Part shown: positions 1 through 9,837 of the stretch, piece after piece
Position numbering within the stretch: the first letter of the stretch is position 1
Layout of the letters: each line of letters opens with the position of its first letter
Assembly (NCBI RefSeq): GCF_001558155.1
Contig: NZ_LOAS01000002.1
Coordinates: 124,001 to 188,000 of the forward strand
Reading direction: 5' to 3'
Length of the DNA stretch: 64,000 nucleotides
Source of the DNA: Aliiruegeria sabulilitoris
Lineage (GTDB): Bacteria; Pseudomonadota; Alphaproteobacteria; Rhodobacterales; Rhodobacteraceae
The notes under the pieces: model-generated
The model's database searches: none
What the model saw: the letters and a program-made list of their open reading frames with translations, nothing else
Told to the model about the DNA's origin: nothing
Made by a program: the position numbers and the translations under genes

Positions 1-414
1 CTTGCGGGTGCAGACGATGGACGCCTGGGTGCCTGCGACCGCCCGCACCAGTTCGGCGGTGACGGTGGCGACACCCGAAAGATGACCCAGAAAATTGAGC
101 GCGGTGCGTTCGGCCGTCAGCAGGCTCCGTGACAGGCCTTCGAAACTGGCGATGCGGGTGCCGGGTGTCACCGGGTCGCCATCCGCCACGTGGCGGGTCA
201 CCGCGATGGAGGGATCGACGAGCGCGCAGGCCATTTCGGCGCAATCGAGCCCCGCGATCACGCCGGGTTTGCGTGCGACGGCCGTGACGACCGAGCGATG
301 CCCGGCGGGGATCACCGCGTCCGAGGTGATATCCCCGGCAAGGCCGAGATCCTCTTCCAGGGCGCGGCGCAGTGCGGGTTCGATGATGGTACGGGGCAAG
401 GGAGCGATCGTCAT
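1..414 (-). CDS. nadC: Nicotinate-nucleotide pyrophosphorylase (quinolinate phosphoribosyltransferase), N-terminal part
   Basis: The last step of de novo NAD synthesis: quinolinate plus PRPP gives nicotinate mononucleotide, CO2 and pyrophosphate, in the cytoplasm. The visible 138 codons begin MTIAPLPRTIIEPALRRAL and contain the family's N-terminal signatures LEEDLGLAGDITSDAV and LLTAERTALNFLGHLSGVAT. The gene runs off the left edge, so the catalytic barrel with its PRPP-binding residues is outside the window. An ATG at 419 is closed at once by a stop in its frame, which leaves ATG 414, one base beyond the nadB stop. This spacing implies one transcript with nadB and nadA. Identification is firm; only the 3' end is unknown. 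Confidence 0.93.
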   Translation of the reverse strand, partial: MTIAPLPRTIIEPALRRALEEDLGLAGDITSDAVIPAGHRSVVTAVARKPGVIAGLDCAEMACALVDPSIAVTRHVADGDPVTPGTRIASFEGLSRSLLTAERTALNFLGHLSGVATVTAELVRAVAGTQASIVCTRK

Positions 415-415
415 G

Positions 416-1957
416 TCATGCACTTCGCAATAGGGGGTGGGCACCGAGCGCCTGCGCGGCGGCCCTGACATCGTCAAGGCGCATCCTGCGGCAGGTTTGC
501 CCGGGCATGGGTTCGGGAAAGTCGGTTCGGAAATGGGCGCCACGGGATTCCCGGCGCAATTCCGCGAAAACCGCGACGCTGAGCGCCACGATTGCCGGAT
601 CAGAGCCGGGGCCGTTGCCCTCGGCAATGGGCAGCAGCGTGCGAATGGCTTCGCGCAGCCCGTTTTCCTCGCGTATCACGCCGAGCGTTCTGGAGACCAC
701 CGGACGGAGCGGGGCCGGATCGGCCTGCGGCAACAGGTAGGGCACATGGGAAACCGGCCAGACGCGCGCAGCGGTCTGCCCGGCCAGATCCTGCGCCGCG
801 CGGCGGGCCATCACCACGGCCTCTAGCAGCGAGTTGCTGGCCAGACGATTGGCGCCATGCAGGCCGGTGGCCGCGCATTCGCCAACTGCCCAGAGACCGC
901 CGAGGCTGCTGCGCCCACGCGCGTCCGTGGCGATCCCGCCCATATGATAATGCGCCGCCGGCCGGACCGGGATCGGCACGCACGCGGGGTCGATCCCGGC
1001 CTCGCGGCAGAGTTCGTCGATCCCCGGGAATCGTTTCGCGAACCCGTCGCCAAGCGCCTGACGCGCATCGAGGAACACCCGCCCATTGCGGGCGATTTCG
1101 GCGTGGATGGCACGGGCCACCACGTCGCGCGGGGCAAGCTCGGCGCCGGGTATGTCGGCCATGAAGCGCCGCCCCTGCGCGTCCACCAGAATAGCCCCCT
1201 CGCCGCGAACGGCTTCGCTGACCAGCGCCAGCGGGGTGCGCGGCACGTCGAGCGCGGTCGGGTGGAACTGCACGAATTCCATGTCGGCAAGCGCGGCCCC
1301 AGCGCGGGCGGCCATCATCACCCCCTGCCCGAAATTTCCCGAAGGGTTGGTCGTGGTGTTAAAAAGCCCGCCAAGGCCACCGGTCGCCATGATCACCCGG
1401 CTCGTGGGCAGAACTTCCACGCGATCTGACCGTTGCAGGAGCACACCGGCCACAGCACCGTCCCGAACGAGAAGTCGTCGCGCCTCGACACCCGTCAGTC
1501 GTTCGATGGAGGGACAATGGCGCACGGCGGCGACCAGCGCCTGCGTGATCGCGGCCCCGGAAACATCGCCCCCCGCATGCAGCACCCGCCACCGAGAATG
1601 CGCCGCCTCGCGGCCAAAGGCATAACTTCCATCCGCCTGACGGTCGAAACGGACACCATGCCCTTCGAGTTCCGCAATCGCCTCCCCGGCTTCCTTCAGA
1701 ATACCGGCCGCGATGGCCGCGTCGCACAGCCCCGCGCCCGCTTCCAACGTGTCGGCAAGATGCAGATCGGCACTGTCGTCCGGACCGAGGCTCGCGGCAA
1801 TGCCGCCCTGCGCCCAGTTGCTGGAGCTTTCCTCTCCCAAGTCGGCCCGGGAGATCAGCACCACCGGTTGCGGCGCAAGGGTCAGTGCGGCCATGAGCCC
1901 GGCAATGCCACCACCTATAATGGCGACGCGCCCCTCCAGCCCGTGCGGAGTCGACAT
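416..1957 (-). CDS. nadB: L-aspartate oxidase
   Basis: Flavoprotein that oxidises L-aspartate to iminoaspartate, the substrate NadA condenses with dihydroxyacetone phosphate. The 513-residue product has the FAD dinucleotide-binding motif GGGIAGLMAAL at its N terminus, then SSSNWAQGG, the fumarate-reductase/aspartate-oxidase block EFVQFHPTAL and the C-terminal HYHMGGI and GECAATGLHGANRLASNSL segments typical of the family. ATG 1957 was chosen because it overlaps the nadA stop by one base (TGATG) and directly precedes the Rossmann motif; a longer open frame to 2260 lies inside nadA and adds about 100 low-complexity residues. Cotranscribed with nadA and nadC. Length is usual for NadB. Confidence 0.96.
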   Translation of the reverse strand: MSTPHGLEGRVAIIGGGIAGLMAALTLAPQPVVLISRADLGEESSSNWAQGGIAASLGPDDSADLHLADTLEAGAGLCDAAIAAGILKEAGEAIAELEGHGVRFDRQADGSYAFGREAAHSRWRVLHAGGDVSGAAITQALVAAVRHCPSIERLTGVEARRLLVRDGAVAGVLLQRSDRVEVLPTSRVIMATGGLGGLFNTTTNPSGNFGQGVMMAARAGAALADMEFVQFHPTALDVPRTPLALVSEAVRGEGAILVDAQGRRFMADIPGAELAPRDVVARAIHAEIARNGRVFLDARQALGDGFAKRFPGIDELCREAGIDPACVPIPVRPAAHYHMGGIATDARGRSSLGGLWAVGECAATGLHGANRLASNSLLEAVVMARRAAQDLAGQTAARVWPVSHVPYLLPQADPAPLRPVVSRTLGVIREENGLREAIRTLLPIAEGNGPGSDPAIVALSVAVFAELRRESRGAHFRTDFPEPMPGQTCRRMRLDDVRAAAQALGAHPLLRSA

Positions 1958-2925
1958 CAGATCGCGAGCATCCGCTCGACCGAGCGGCGTGCGTCTTCGG
2001 CAATCGCCGGGTCCACCGTGACCTCGTGCAGACCGTTTTCCAGAGCCTCGCGGATATTGCGCAAATCGATCCGCTTCATATGCGGGCAGAGGTTGCAGGG
2101 GCGCACGAATTCCACCTCCGGGTGGTTGACGGCGACATTGTCGCTCATCGAGCATTCGGTCAGCAGGCACACGCGCGCCGGCTTCCGTTCGCCCACGAAA
2201 TCGGACATCACCGCCGTGGAGCCGGAGAAATCGGCCTCGGCCACCACTTCGGGCGGGCATTCGGGATGGGCCAGGATCGTGACCCCGGGCCAGGCCTCGC
2301 GCATCGAGCGCACGTCTTCGCGGGTGAACAGTTCGTGCACTTCGCAGCGCCCGCGCCAGGCGATGATCTCCACGTCGGTCTCGCGCGCCACGTTCAGGGC
2401 GAGGTACTCGTCGGGGATCATCAGCACCTTCGGCACGCCGAGCGATTCCACCACCTTCACGGCATTTCCGGAGGTGCAGCAGATGTCAGACGCCGCTTTC
2501 ACGGCTGCGGAGGTGTTCACATAGGTGATGACGGGCACGCCCGGATGGGCCTCGCGCAGCAGCTCGATATCTTCGGGCGTGATCGATTCAGCCAGCGAGC
2601 AGCCGGCCTTCGTATCCGGGATCAGCACGGTTTTTTCCGGATTGAGCAGCTTGGCCGTCTCGGCCATGAAATGCACACCGGCCAGCACGATCACATCGGC
2701 ATCGACCTTGGCCGCTTCACGGGCAAGCGCGAGGCTGTCGCCCACGATATCGGCAACGCCATGGAAAATTTCCGGCGTCTGGTAGTTATGCGCGAGAATC
2801 ACGGCGTTCTTCTCGCGTTTCAACGCGAGAATTGCCTCGATGTCATCCTCGAACAGCATCCAGTCCGGCGCGGGGATGATCTGGCGTACCCGGTCATAAA
2901 GATCCGGCAGGCGAAAGTCCTTCAT
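1957..2925 (-). CDS. nadA: Quinolinate synthase A
   Basis: Condenses iminoaspartate with dihydroxyacetone phosphate to quinolinate using a [4Fe-4S] cluster. The 322-residue protein shows the three cysteines expected as cluster ligands: C109 ([10 protein letters not shown]), C194 ([10 protein letters not shown]) and C280 ([10 protein letters not shown]). ILAHNYQ near residue 44 is the family signature. I chose ATG 2925 rather than ATG 2970: 2925 is preceded by AAGAAGGA four bases upstream, while 2970 has no ribosome site and would put a regulatory palindrome (2939-2955) inside the coding sequence. First gene of nadA-nadB-nadC, directly downstream of nrtR, and expected to be repressed by NrtR when the NAD pool is high. 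Confidence 0.95.
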   Translation of the reverse strand: MKDFRLPDLYDRVRQIIPAPDWMLFEDDIEAILALKREKNAVILAHNYQTPEIFHGVADIVGDSLALAREAAKVDADVIVLAGVHFMAETAKLLNPEKTVLIPDTKAGCSLAESITPEDIELLREAHPGVPVITYVNTSAAVKAASDICCTSGNAVKVVESLGVPKVLMIPDEYLALNVARETDVEIIAWRGRCEVHELFTREDVRSMREAWPGVTILAHPECPPEVVAEADFSGSTAVMSDFVGERKPARVCLLTECSMSDNVAVNHPEVEFVRPCNLCPHMKRIDLRNIREALENGLHEVTVDPAIAEDARRSVERMLAI

Positions 2926-2938
2926 GGCGTCCTTCTTG

Positions 2939-2994
2939 TACTCGGTTTGAGTATATATCCACGCCGACATATTCTCTAAACGAGTTTATGTCAA
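2939..2994 (-). promoter_or_regulatory. nadABC promoter with two candidate NrtR operators
   Basis: Read on the minus strand, TTGACA (2994-2989) and TATGTC (2971-2966) are separated by exactly 17 bases and form a sigma-70-type promoter. The spacer is filled by an imperfect palindrome with core CTC-N5-GAG (2974-2984, extended 2972-2988). A second palindrome with the same core (CTC-N5-GAG at 2941-2951, extended TACTC-N5-GAGTATA, 2939-2955) lies between the -10 box and the nadA ribosome site. Their centres are 33 bp apart, about three helical turns. The -35 box overlaps the nrtR stop codon. Assigning them to NrtR is inference from the neighbouring regulator gene. Confidence 0.7.
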
Positions 2995-3893
2995 CCGCGG
3001 GACACCGGAAGACGCGCGCCCGACAAGGATTGTGCTTCCAGGATCGCCGGCCTGTATCGGAACAGCTTGGCCGGGCGACCGCCGGTGCCGCTCGACATCT
3101 CGCCGGTTTCCTCGATCAGGTCCTGCTGATCGACCTGTCGGCGGAAATTCGGCTTGTGCAGGCGCAGCCCGGACAGGGCCTCGACGGTGCGTTGTAGCTC
3201 CAGCAAGGTGAAGCTCTCGGGCATCAGTTCGAACACCACCGGGTGATACTTGATCTTGGCCCGCAGCCGCGTGATGCCGGTGGCCAGAATGCGCCGGTGA
3301 TCGCCCACCATCGGTTGGCCGAACACGGCACGGCTTTCCTGGCCGGCACCATCGGCAAGACCGGCTTCGTACATCATTTCATAGCGTTGCAGCACGAGAT
3401 CCTCGTTCCAGGCCTTACCGTTCAGACCAAAGAGATACTCGGCGCGCTGCTGGCGGAGCGGATCGTCCTTGGCCCATTGCTGCAGGCGTGCGGCGATGGC
3501 ATCGAGCATTTCGGGGTGGCGGTCGCGGTGATCCTCCCACGGAAAATACCGGTACCAGTCGTGCCAGGCCGGCCGGCCATCCCCGGCCGCGTCCTGTTCC
3601 CGCACCAACCCCAGATAGCCGATCGAGATGTGCCGCGCGCCGTTCATCTCCTCCGGGTTTTGCGGATCCCGGTCGCGGTCGGCGAAGGTATAGAGCTGTT
3701 CGAGATAGCCCACCGGGTGGCCGGTCTGGCTCTCGATCCAGGCGCGCAGCCCGCTTTGAAGGCTGCGATGCTTCGATTCGAAGGGCCCGTAAGGCAGCGC
3801 TTCGCCGCCGCGCAGGGTCATCACGCGGGGTTCGTTCGCCGTTACGGCGACCAGCACGGCGATCAGTTCGGCATGTGCGAATCCGGAGGGCAA
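2991..3893 (-). CDS. nrtR: NrtR, Nudix-related transcriptional regulator of NAD metabolism
   Basis: A 300-residue protein with an N-terminal degenerate Nudix domain (AELIAVLVAVTANEPRVMTL, then PYGPFE, TGHPVGYLEQLYTF, ISIGYLGLVR) and a C-terminal winged helix (FTLLELQRTVEAL, KPNFRRQVDQQDLIEETGE, GRPAKLFRY). This matches NrtR, which binds ADP-ribose or related NAD metabolites and represses NAD biosynthesis genes. The chosen start is TTG 3893, with AGGAG six bases upstream; ATG further in would cut off the first Nudix strand. It lies immediately upstream of nadA in the same direction, and its stop overlaps the nadA -35 box, as expected for a local repressor. Confidence 0.88.
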   Translation of the reverse strand: MPSGFAHAELIAVLVAVTANEPRVMTLRGGEALPYGPFESKHRSLQSGLRAWIESQTGHPVGYLEQLYTFADRDRDPQNPEEMNGARHISIGYLGLVREQDAAGDGRPAWHDWYRYFPWEDHRDRHPEMLDAIAARLQQWAKDDPLRQQRAEYLFGLNGKAWNEDLVLQRYEMMYEAGLADGAGQESRAVFGQPMVGDHRRILATGITRLRAKIKYHPVVFELMPESFTLLELQRTVEALSGLRLHKPNFRRQVDQQDLIEETGEMSSGTGGRPAKLFRYRPAILEAQSLSGARLPVSRG

Positions 3894-4003
3894 GGGGGCT
3901 CCTGTTTTGAACGTCGCCTTCGGATAACACGAATGCCACGCGAGACAAGGTGTCAGCGCGCCTGCCGCAAGGGGATGCGGAACCTGCGCGCGTACCAATG
4001 CGC

Positions 4004-4660
4004 TCAGGAACGCGTGGCCTCCGCTGCATGGAGCGCACGAGCGAGCGGCATGGTGACATTGCTCGGCCACTGATCGCTGGCGGTGGTGAAGACAACATCG
4101 ACACCCGGAGGCAGCGCCTCCGGCGGCAGGCCCTGGCCATCCACATCGACCGGGACAAGATCGCAGCGCGTCTTCAGAACAATATCGCGCAGCCCCGGGT
4201 AACACGGGTTTTCCATCGCCGCCTTGCGGTCGGGAGACAGCAGGATCTGGGCCGCCGTCCAGAGCGCATTTTGCGCCCCCATCGTCAGCAGGACCTGCTC
4301 GGGTCGGGCGACGATACCTCGTCGCGGCAGGATCTTGCGCAGGATGAACTCGACCAGAACGGGATCGTCGCGTTCGTAGCAATCGGTCGTGAGCGACTCG
4401 ATATCGGTCCGCCCAAGCGCCTGCAGCGCACATTGGCGCCAGTTGCCGTGGTCGAACAGTTTCGGATCGCATTACCAGTAGATGAAAGGAAAGCGATAGG
4501 AGCGCCAATCGGGCGGCCGGTAGACCGCCAGCGGGGCACTGGAGTTGTTGGCGATCGCCTGGGACCAGTCCGGACCCTCCGCGCTGTCCTGCACCGGAAG
4601 CTCGGAATTCGGCAATCGTGGTGCGCTCGCGGAAACGAAATAGAGCGCCCCTGCGCGGGC
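4004..4660 (-). pseudogene. tauR: Remnant of a MocR/TauR-like regulator (aminotransferase-domain fragment with an in-frame stop)
   Basis: Reading the minus strand in one frame gives ALYFVSASAP, then PPDWRSYRFPFIYW, a TAA stop (around 4470), then CDPKLFDHGNWRQCALQALG, RRGIVARPEQVLLTMGAQNA and VVFTTASDQWPSNVTMPLAR. This is the start of the fold-type I aminotransferase domain found in GntR/MocR regulators. The stop sits where relatives usually have Gln (FIYGQ-PDP), so a CAA-to-TAA change is likely. The DNA-binding domain is missing upstream, and the fragment ends before the PLP-lysine region. TauR regulators are typically divergent from tpa, as here, so I read it as a decayed tauR. The tauR identity is inferred from position. 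Confidence 0.75.
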
Positions 4661-4818
4661 AGCGCGTCTCGCTGTCGCCCCCACATCTGGCACCATTGAG
4701 TATCCAAGCCTGGCCCTATGCGCCGGCGGTAATCCGTGCAGTCTTTTCGTCAATGTCGCGGCGCGCAAACGCCGTGCGCCCCCCCTGTCCCGCACTCTCC
4801 ACTTCCGAGGATCCCTCA

Positions 4819-6198
4819 ATGAATCTTTCGATCCCCGCCAACGACCTGTCCGTTGCCATCGAGGCCGACCGCGCGCATGTCTGGCACCATCTGACCCAGC
4901 ACAAGTCCCTGGAAACGAACGATCCCAAGATCATCGTCGAAGGCAAGGGCATGCGGATCTGGGATGCGGCCGGGCGCGAGTTTCTCGACGCGGTGTCGGG
5001 CGGGGTCTGGACCGTCAATGTCGGCTATGGCCGCGAGAGCATCGCCGACGCGGTGCGCGACCAGCTGGTAAAGATGAACTATTTCTCGCAGGCGGCAGGC
5101 TCGATCCCGGGCGCGATGTTCTCCGAAAGGCTGATCTCGAAGATGCCGGGGCTGAGCCGGGTCTATTACGTCAACTCCGGCACCGAGGCCAACGAGAAGG
5201 CCTTCAAGATGGTCCGCCAGATCGCCCACAAGCGCTATGGTGGCAAGAAGCACAAGATCCTGTTCCGCGAACGCGACTATCACGGCTCCTCGATCACCGC
5301 CGTCTCGGCCGGTGGGCAGCCGGAGCGCAACGCTCAGTACGGCCCCTTCACCCCCGGCTTCGTCGAGGTGCCCCATTGCTGCGAGTACCGCGCCCAGTGG
5401 GACGTGGAAAACTACGGCGAGCGCGCGGCCGACGCCATCGAGGAGGTGATCCTGCGTGAAGGCCCTGACACCGTGGGCGCGCTCTGCCTTGAGCCGGTGA
5501 CCGCGGGCGGCGGGGTTATCACCCCGCCCGAGGGTTACTGGCAACGAGTTCAGGAGATTTGCCGCAAATACGACATCCTGCTGCATATCGACGAGGTCGT
5601 CTGCGGCGTCGGCCGGACAGGCACCTGGTTCGGCTACCAGCACTACGGGATCGAGCCCGATTTCGTGACCATGGCCAAGGGCGTGGCCTCTGGCTATGCG
5701 GCCATCGCCTGCATGGTGACGAATGAAAAGGTCTTCGAGATGTTCAAGGACGACGTCGAGGACCCGATGAACTATTTCCGTGACATCTCGACCTTTGGAG
5801 GCTGCACCGCCGGGCCGGCGGCGGCGCTGGAGAACATGCGCATCATCGAGGATGAGGGCCTGCTGGAAAACACAACGGCGATGGGCGAGCGGCTCATGGG
5901 CAACCTGCTCGCGCTGATGGAGCGGCACGCAGTGATCGGGGATGTGCGCGGTAAGGGGCTGTTCTGCGGCGCCGAACTGGTGGCCGACCGCGCGACCAAG
6001 GAGCCAGTGGCCGAAAAGCGCGTTCAGGCCGTCGTCGCTGAATGTGCGGCCCAGGGCGTGATCATCGGGGCGACGAACCGCTCCATTCCGGGCCTCAACA
6101 ACACGCTGTGCCTGTCGCCGGCCCTGATCGCCACGCCCGACGATATCGACCGGATCACCGACTCGATCGATGTCGCGCTCGGACGGGTCTTCGGCTGA
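4819..6198 (+). CDS. tpa: Taurine-pyruvate aminotransferase (class III aminotransferase)
   Basis: PLP-dependent transfer of the amino group of taurine to pyruvate, giving sulfoacetaldehyde and alanine, the entry step of taurine use. The 459-residue protein has class III features: NSGTEANEKAFK for phosphate/PLP contact, RDYHGSSITAVSAGG, LLHIDEVVCGVGRTG with the PLP-ring Asp, and MAKGVASGYAA with the Schiff-base Lys. GSIPGAMFSERLISKMPG and QYGPFTPGFVEVPHC resemble Tpa more than omega-transaminases in general. ATG 4819 follows GAGG about eight bases upstream. It is divergent from a dead tauR-like gene and no taurine transporter or xsc is in view, so regulation and substrate need confirmation. 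Related beta-alanine or putrescine transaminases are the alternative. Confidence 0.82.
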   Translation: MNLSIPANDLSVAIEADRAHVWHHLTQHKSLETNDPKIIVEGKGMRIWDAAGREFLDAVSGGVWTVNVGYGRESIADAVRDQLVKMNYFSQAAGSIPGAMFSERLISKMPGLSRVYYVNSGTEANEKAFKMVRQIAHKRYGGKKHKILFRERDYHGSSITAVSAGGQPERNAQYGPFTPGFVEVPHCCEYRAQWDVENYGERAADAIEEVILREGPDTVGALCLEPVTAGGGVITPPEGYWQRVQEICRKYDILLHIDEVVCGVGRTGTWFGYQHYGIEPDFVTMAKGVASGYAAIACMVTNEKVFEMFKDDVEDPMNYFRDISTFGGCTAGPAAALENMRIIEDEGLLENTTAMGERLMGNLLALMERHAVIGDVRGKGLFCGAELVADRATKEPVAEKRVQAVVAECAAQGVIIGATNRSIPGLNNTLCLSPALIATPDDIDRITDSIDVALGRVFG

Positions 6199-6205
6199 AC
6201 GGGGC

Positions 6206-6229
6206 GGGCCCTGCCCTCCGGCAGGGTCC
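6206..6229 (+). terminator. Stem-loop between convergent tpa and lysR-family gene
   Basis: GGGCCCTGCC, a CTCC loop and GGCAGGGTCC form a 10-bp stem with one G-T pair, eight bases after the tpa stop and before the convergent LysR-family stop. There is no clear T run on either side, so it is a terminator candidate or an mRNA 3'-end stabiliser. Confidence 0.5.
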
Positions 6230-6244
6230 ACCATCCGGCACGCC

Positions 6245-7141
6245 CTAGAATATGCCTGCGGATCGGATGTCTTCCAAGGCGAAGTCAATCAGCGCGCGCA
6301 CCTTGCGAGGAAGGGTGCGGCCTTCGAGATAGACCGCGCTGATCGTTCCGCCTTCGCCTTTGAAGCTCTCCAACAGTTCGACGAGGGCGCCCGACGCGAG
6401 GGCATCGCAAACGGCGAAGCGCGGGGCATTGGCGATCCCCAAGCCGTCGATGGCCAGCCCGGCGGCGGCGCGGGCCGAGTTGACGTGGAACTTTCCCTGC
6501 ACGTTCACCGCAACCTCGTCCCCGTCGCGCCGGAATACCCATCGTCGCGGGGACCGTCGGTTCGTGTCCACGATACAGCCGTGCCGGGGCAGCTCCTCGG
6601 GCGAAAGCGGTGCACCGTGACGCGCAACATAGTCGGGGCTCGCCACGACCGCGCTCTGGAAAGTGCCGAGCTTGCGGGTCTTCAGCGAGAGCATGTCGGT
6701 GCTGCCCATGCGGAACGCCAGGTCGATGCCGTCGGTTGCCAGATCGACATAGCGATCGCTCAACCGAAGATCGAGCGTCAGGTCCGGATTGAGCCGCCCA
6801 AAACGGCCCAGCATGGCGCCCACATAGTATTCGCCAAAGGTGACCGGGGCGGAGATCCGGATAGTGCCGGAAAACCCCTGCGAGCCTTCGGAAACCTCGG
6901 CCAGAAGGTCGTCGAGGTCGTCGAGCAAAGCGGGCGCGCGCGCCAGAAGGTCCTCGCCCGCCGGCGTCAGGCCGACCCGGCGGGTCGTGCGCTGCAATAG
7001 CCGCACGCCCAGCCGCGACTCCAGCTCGGCGACGTATTTCGATGTCAGCCGGTTGGATACGCCAAGCTGGTCCGCCGCGGCCGTGAACGACCCGCTCTGC
7101 GCGGTTGCGACGAAGGCCTTGAGTTCATCGACGATATCCAT
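6245..7141 (-). CDS. LysR-family transcriptional regulator
   Basis: A 298-residue regulator with an N-terminal winged helix-turn-helix (SGSFTAAADQLGVSNRLTSK, residues about 16-35), the LysR linker helix and a periplasmic-binding-type effector domain (GTIRISAPVTFGEYYVGAML onward). The CrgA/AaeR-like subgroup pattern (DIVDELKAFVATAQSGSF start, TTRRVGLTPAG) is visible. ATG 7141 was chosen because it directly begins the conserved MDIVDELKAF; an upstream frame start at 7210 adds residues unlike the family. It lies alone between tpa (convergent) and the liv transporter genes (same strand, 287 bases upstream of its start). Its target genes and ligand cannot be read from sequence. Confidence 0.9.
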   Translation of the reverse strand: MDIVDELKAFVATAQSGSFTAAADQLGVSNRLTSKYVAELESRLGVRLLQRTTRRVGLTPAGEDLLARAPALLDDLDDLLAEVSEGSQGFSGTIRISAPVTFGEYYVGAMLGRFGRLNPDLTLDLRLSDRYVDLATDGIDLAFRMGSTDMLSLKTRKLGTFQSAVVASPDYVARHGAPLSPEELPRHGCIVDTNRRSPRRWVFRRDGDEVAVNVQGKFHVNSARAAAGLAIDGLGIANAPRFAVCDALASGALVELLESFKGEGGTISAVYLEGRTLPRKVRALIDFALEDIRSAGIF

Positions 7142-7428
7142 GGCAAACCTATTGGGAACGCATTGAAGATATTCACCGATTACATTCCCGATTTTGGAGA
7201 ACACTCTCAAGCCCTGTTTTCGCGTCCCGACGATCGAGCCCGCCTGAGGAGAAATTGAGAGGCGTATTGCCGGGAAATCGATGGAGAACTTGCCGTTGGT
7301 GCAAAAGGCCGAGGGGCAAGGAAGCTGCGTCCGCCAGATCTCGCGGTCTCGCGGTCTCGCAAATGAATCACGCCAGATGACAGCGCCAGCCCGAACGTCG
7401 ACTGCGGCTTCAAGGCCGAGGTCGGGCG

Positions 7429-8111
<683 letters not shown>

Positions 8112-8115
<4 letters not shown>

Positions 8116-8861
8116 GATTCTTCTCCCAGATAGGCCCGGCGAACTTCCGGATCTCTGCGGATCTCGGCGGTGCTGCCAGTGGCGATGACGCGGCCGTAAT
8201 TCAGCACCGTGATCCGGTCGGCCAGCGCAAAGACAACATCCATGTCATGTTCCACCAGCAGGATCGGCGCTTCCTGCCGCAGCTCATCGAGCAACCCGGT
8301 CAGCTCTCGCGTCCCCTCTGCCCCCAGCCCTGCCATCGGTTCGTCCATGACGAAGGCTTTCGGCGCGAGGGTCAGGGCCACCGCCACCTCCAGCCGCCGG
8401 CGCTGGCCGTGGCTGATCTCCCCCGTTCGCAGCGCCGCGAGATCGGACAGGCCGACCCTTTCGAGCGCCTGTTCCGCCTTTTCCCGAGCTGTCATGTCTT
8501 TCATTGCGGGACGCAGGAAACGCCAGACGTTGCCTGCCGCGCCCATGGCGCCGAGCACGGCGTTTTGGAAAACGCTGTCCTCCATCGCCAACGCGGAAAT
8601 CTGGAAGGTGCGTGCAAGCCCCGCGCGTGCCCGCGTCCGGGTGCTCTGCTCGGTCACGTCACGGCCCAGGAAACGCACGCGCCCCGCGTCTGGCGTGATC
8701 GCCCCGCAGATCTGCCCCACAAGCGTCGACTTGCCCGCGCCGTTGGGCCCGATCAGCGCGTGGACTTCGCCGGGGCGGAGGTCGATAGAGACGGTTTCAT
8801 TCGCCACAAGCGCGCCAAAGCGCCGGGTCAGCTCATGGGTGGACAGGATGGGCTCAGTCAT
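8112..8861 (-). CDS. livG: Branched-chain amino-acid-type ABC transporter ATPase LivG
   Basis: Second ATPase of the importer, 249 residues. Walker A is GPNGAGKST; the LivG-specific region ARTFQISALAMEDSVFQNAV follows, then ISHGQRRRLEVAVAL as a variant ABC signature (SHGQRR instead of SGGQ) and Walker B FVMDEPMAGLG. The SHG variant is common in LivG and urea-type UrtD relatives. The start at ATG 8861 lies eight bases inside the end of livM, giving an overlapping gene pair. A longer frame reaching 9038 runs antisense-like through livM coding sequence and is not credible. Confidence 0.92.
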
Positions 8862-9837
8862 GGTTGCGGGCCTCCCCCGCGACGATCCCCACCAACCCGC
8901 CACGGCCGAACAGAACCACCAGCAGGAGCAGCGCGCCGAGGAAAGCCAGCCAGTAGTCGCTGATGCCGCCAAGCAGGTATTCGAGCAGTACGAAGAGCAT
9001 TGCGCCGGCCACCGGGCCGAACAGACGCCCCGTCCCACCGAGGATGATGAACACCATCAGTTCGCCGGACATTTGCCAACTGAACATGGTCGGCGAGACA
9101 AAACGGTTGAGGTCGGCAAAAAGCGCGCCCGCGAGCCCAGTCACCGCGCCGGATATCACCAGGGCAACCAGCTTGAGCCGCACCGGGTCCAGCCCGATGG
9201 CCTCAACGCGGTGCGGGACCTGCCGTGCCGCGTTGAGGGCAAGCCCGAAAGGCGCGCGGGCGAGCCGGGCATTGAACCAGAGCACCGCGCACAGGATCGC
9301 GAAGCAGATCGCGTAGAACTGGATCGGCACCAGCGTGTTCAGCCCCGGAAAGGAATTGCGGACATAGATGGACAGCCCATCCTCGCCGCCATAGGCCGGC
9401 CAGCTGATGGCGAAGAAATAGAACATCTGCCCGAAGGCCAGTGTGATCATGATGAAATAGACGCCCGTCGTGCGCAGTGAGAGCAACCCGATCACGAAGG
9501 CGGCCAGCGCGCCACCACAGATGGCGACGAGCCAGATGATCGGCATCAGCTTGGTGCCCTCGATCACGAAAGGCCACTCGAAAAGCGGCGTGTAACTCTG
9601 GGCATGGAAGGCAAGAATGCCCATCGCGTAACCACCAATGCCGAAAAAGGCAGCGTGGCCGAGGCTCACCAATCCGCCGATGCCAAGGGCGATATTCAGG
9701 CCCACCGCCGCGAGGGCCAGGATGACCGCACGGGTTGCGAGCGTGATGAGGAAGGGCTCATCCGCCACCAGCGCTCCGAGCGGGACCGCGATCAGTAGGG
9801 CGAAGAGGACCGCGTTCACGATGGTTTCCCGGCTCAT
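8854..9837 (-). CDS. livM: Branched-chain amino-acid-type ABC transporter permease LivM
   Basis: A 327-residue inner-membrane permease with hydrophobic helices throughout and the LivM signature GLGGLVSLGHAAFFGIGGYA-like segment (here LGIGGLVSLGHAAFFGIGGY), a following ATTGVYFIMITLAFGQM-like stretch, and GRGGLVGI near the C terminus. It forms the membrane channel with LivH. The ATG at 9837 overlaps the livH stop by four bases, consistent with coupled translation in the operon. Confidence 0.92.
   Translation of the reverse strand: MSRETIVNAVLFALLIAVPLGALVADEPFLITLATRAVILALAAVGLNIALGIGGLVSLGHAAFFGIGGYAMGILAFHAQSYTPLFEWPFVIEGTKLMPIIWLVAICGGALAAFVIGLLSLRTTGVYFIMITLAFGQMFYFFAISWPAYGGEDGLSIYVRNSFPGLNTLVPIQFYAICFAILCAVLWFNARLARAPFGLALNAARQVPHRVEAIGLDPVRLKLVALVISGAVTGLAGALFADLNRFVSPTMFSWQMSGELMVFIILGGTGRLFGPVAGAMLFVLLEYLLGGISDYWLAFLGALLLLVVLFGRGGLVGIVAGEARNHD

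Noticed and set aside
2926-2970. Upstream ATG start for nadA at 2970
   Set aside because: No ribosome site, and it would place an operator-like palindrome inside the coding sequence; ATG 2925 has a good site.
7337-7360. Three short tandem copies of GGTCTCGC-like sequence upstream of the LysR gene
   Set aside because: Too short and without spacers to be a CRISPR or a clear operator; probably chance or slippage.
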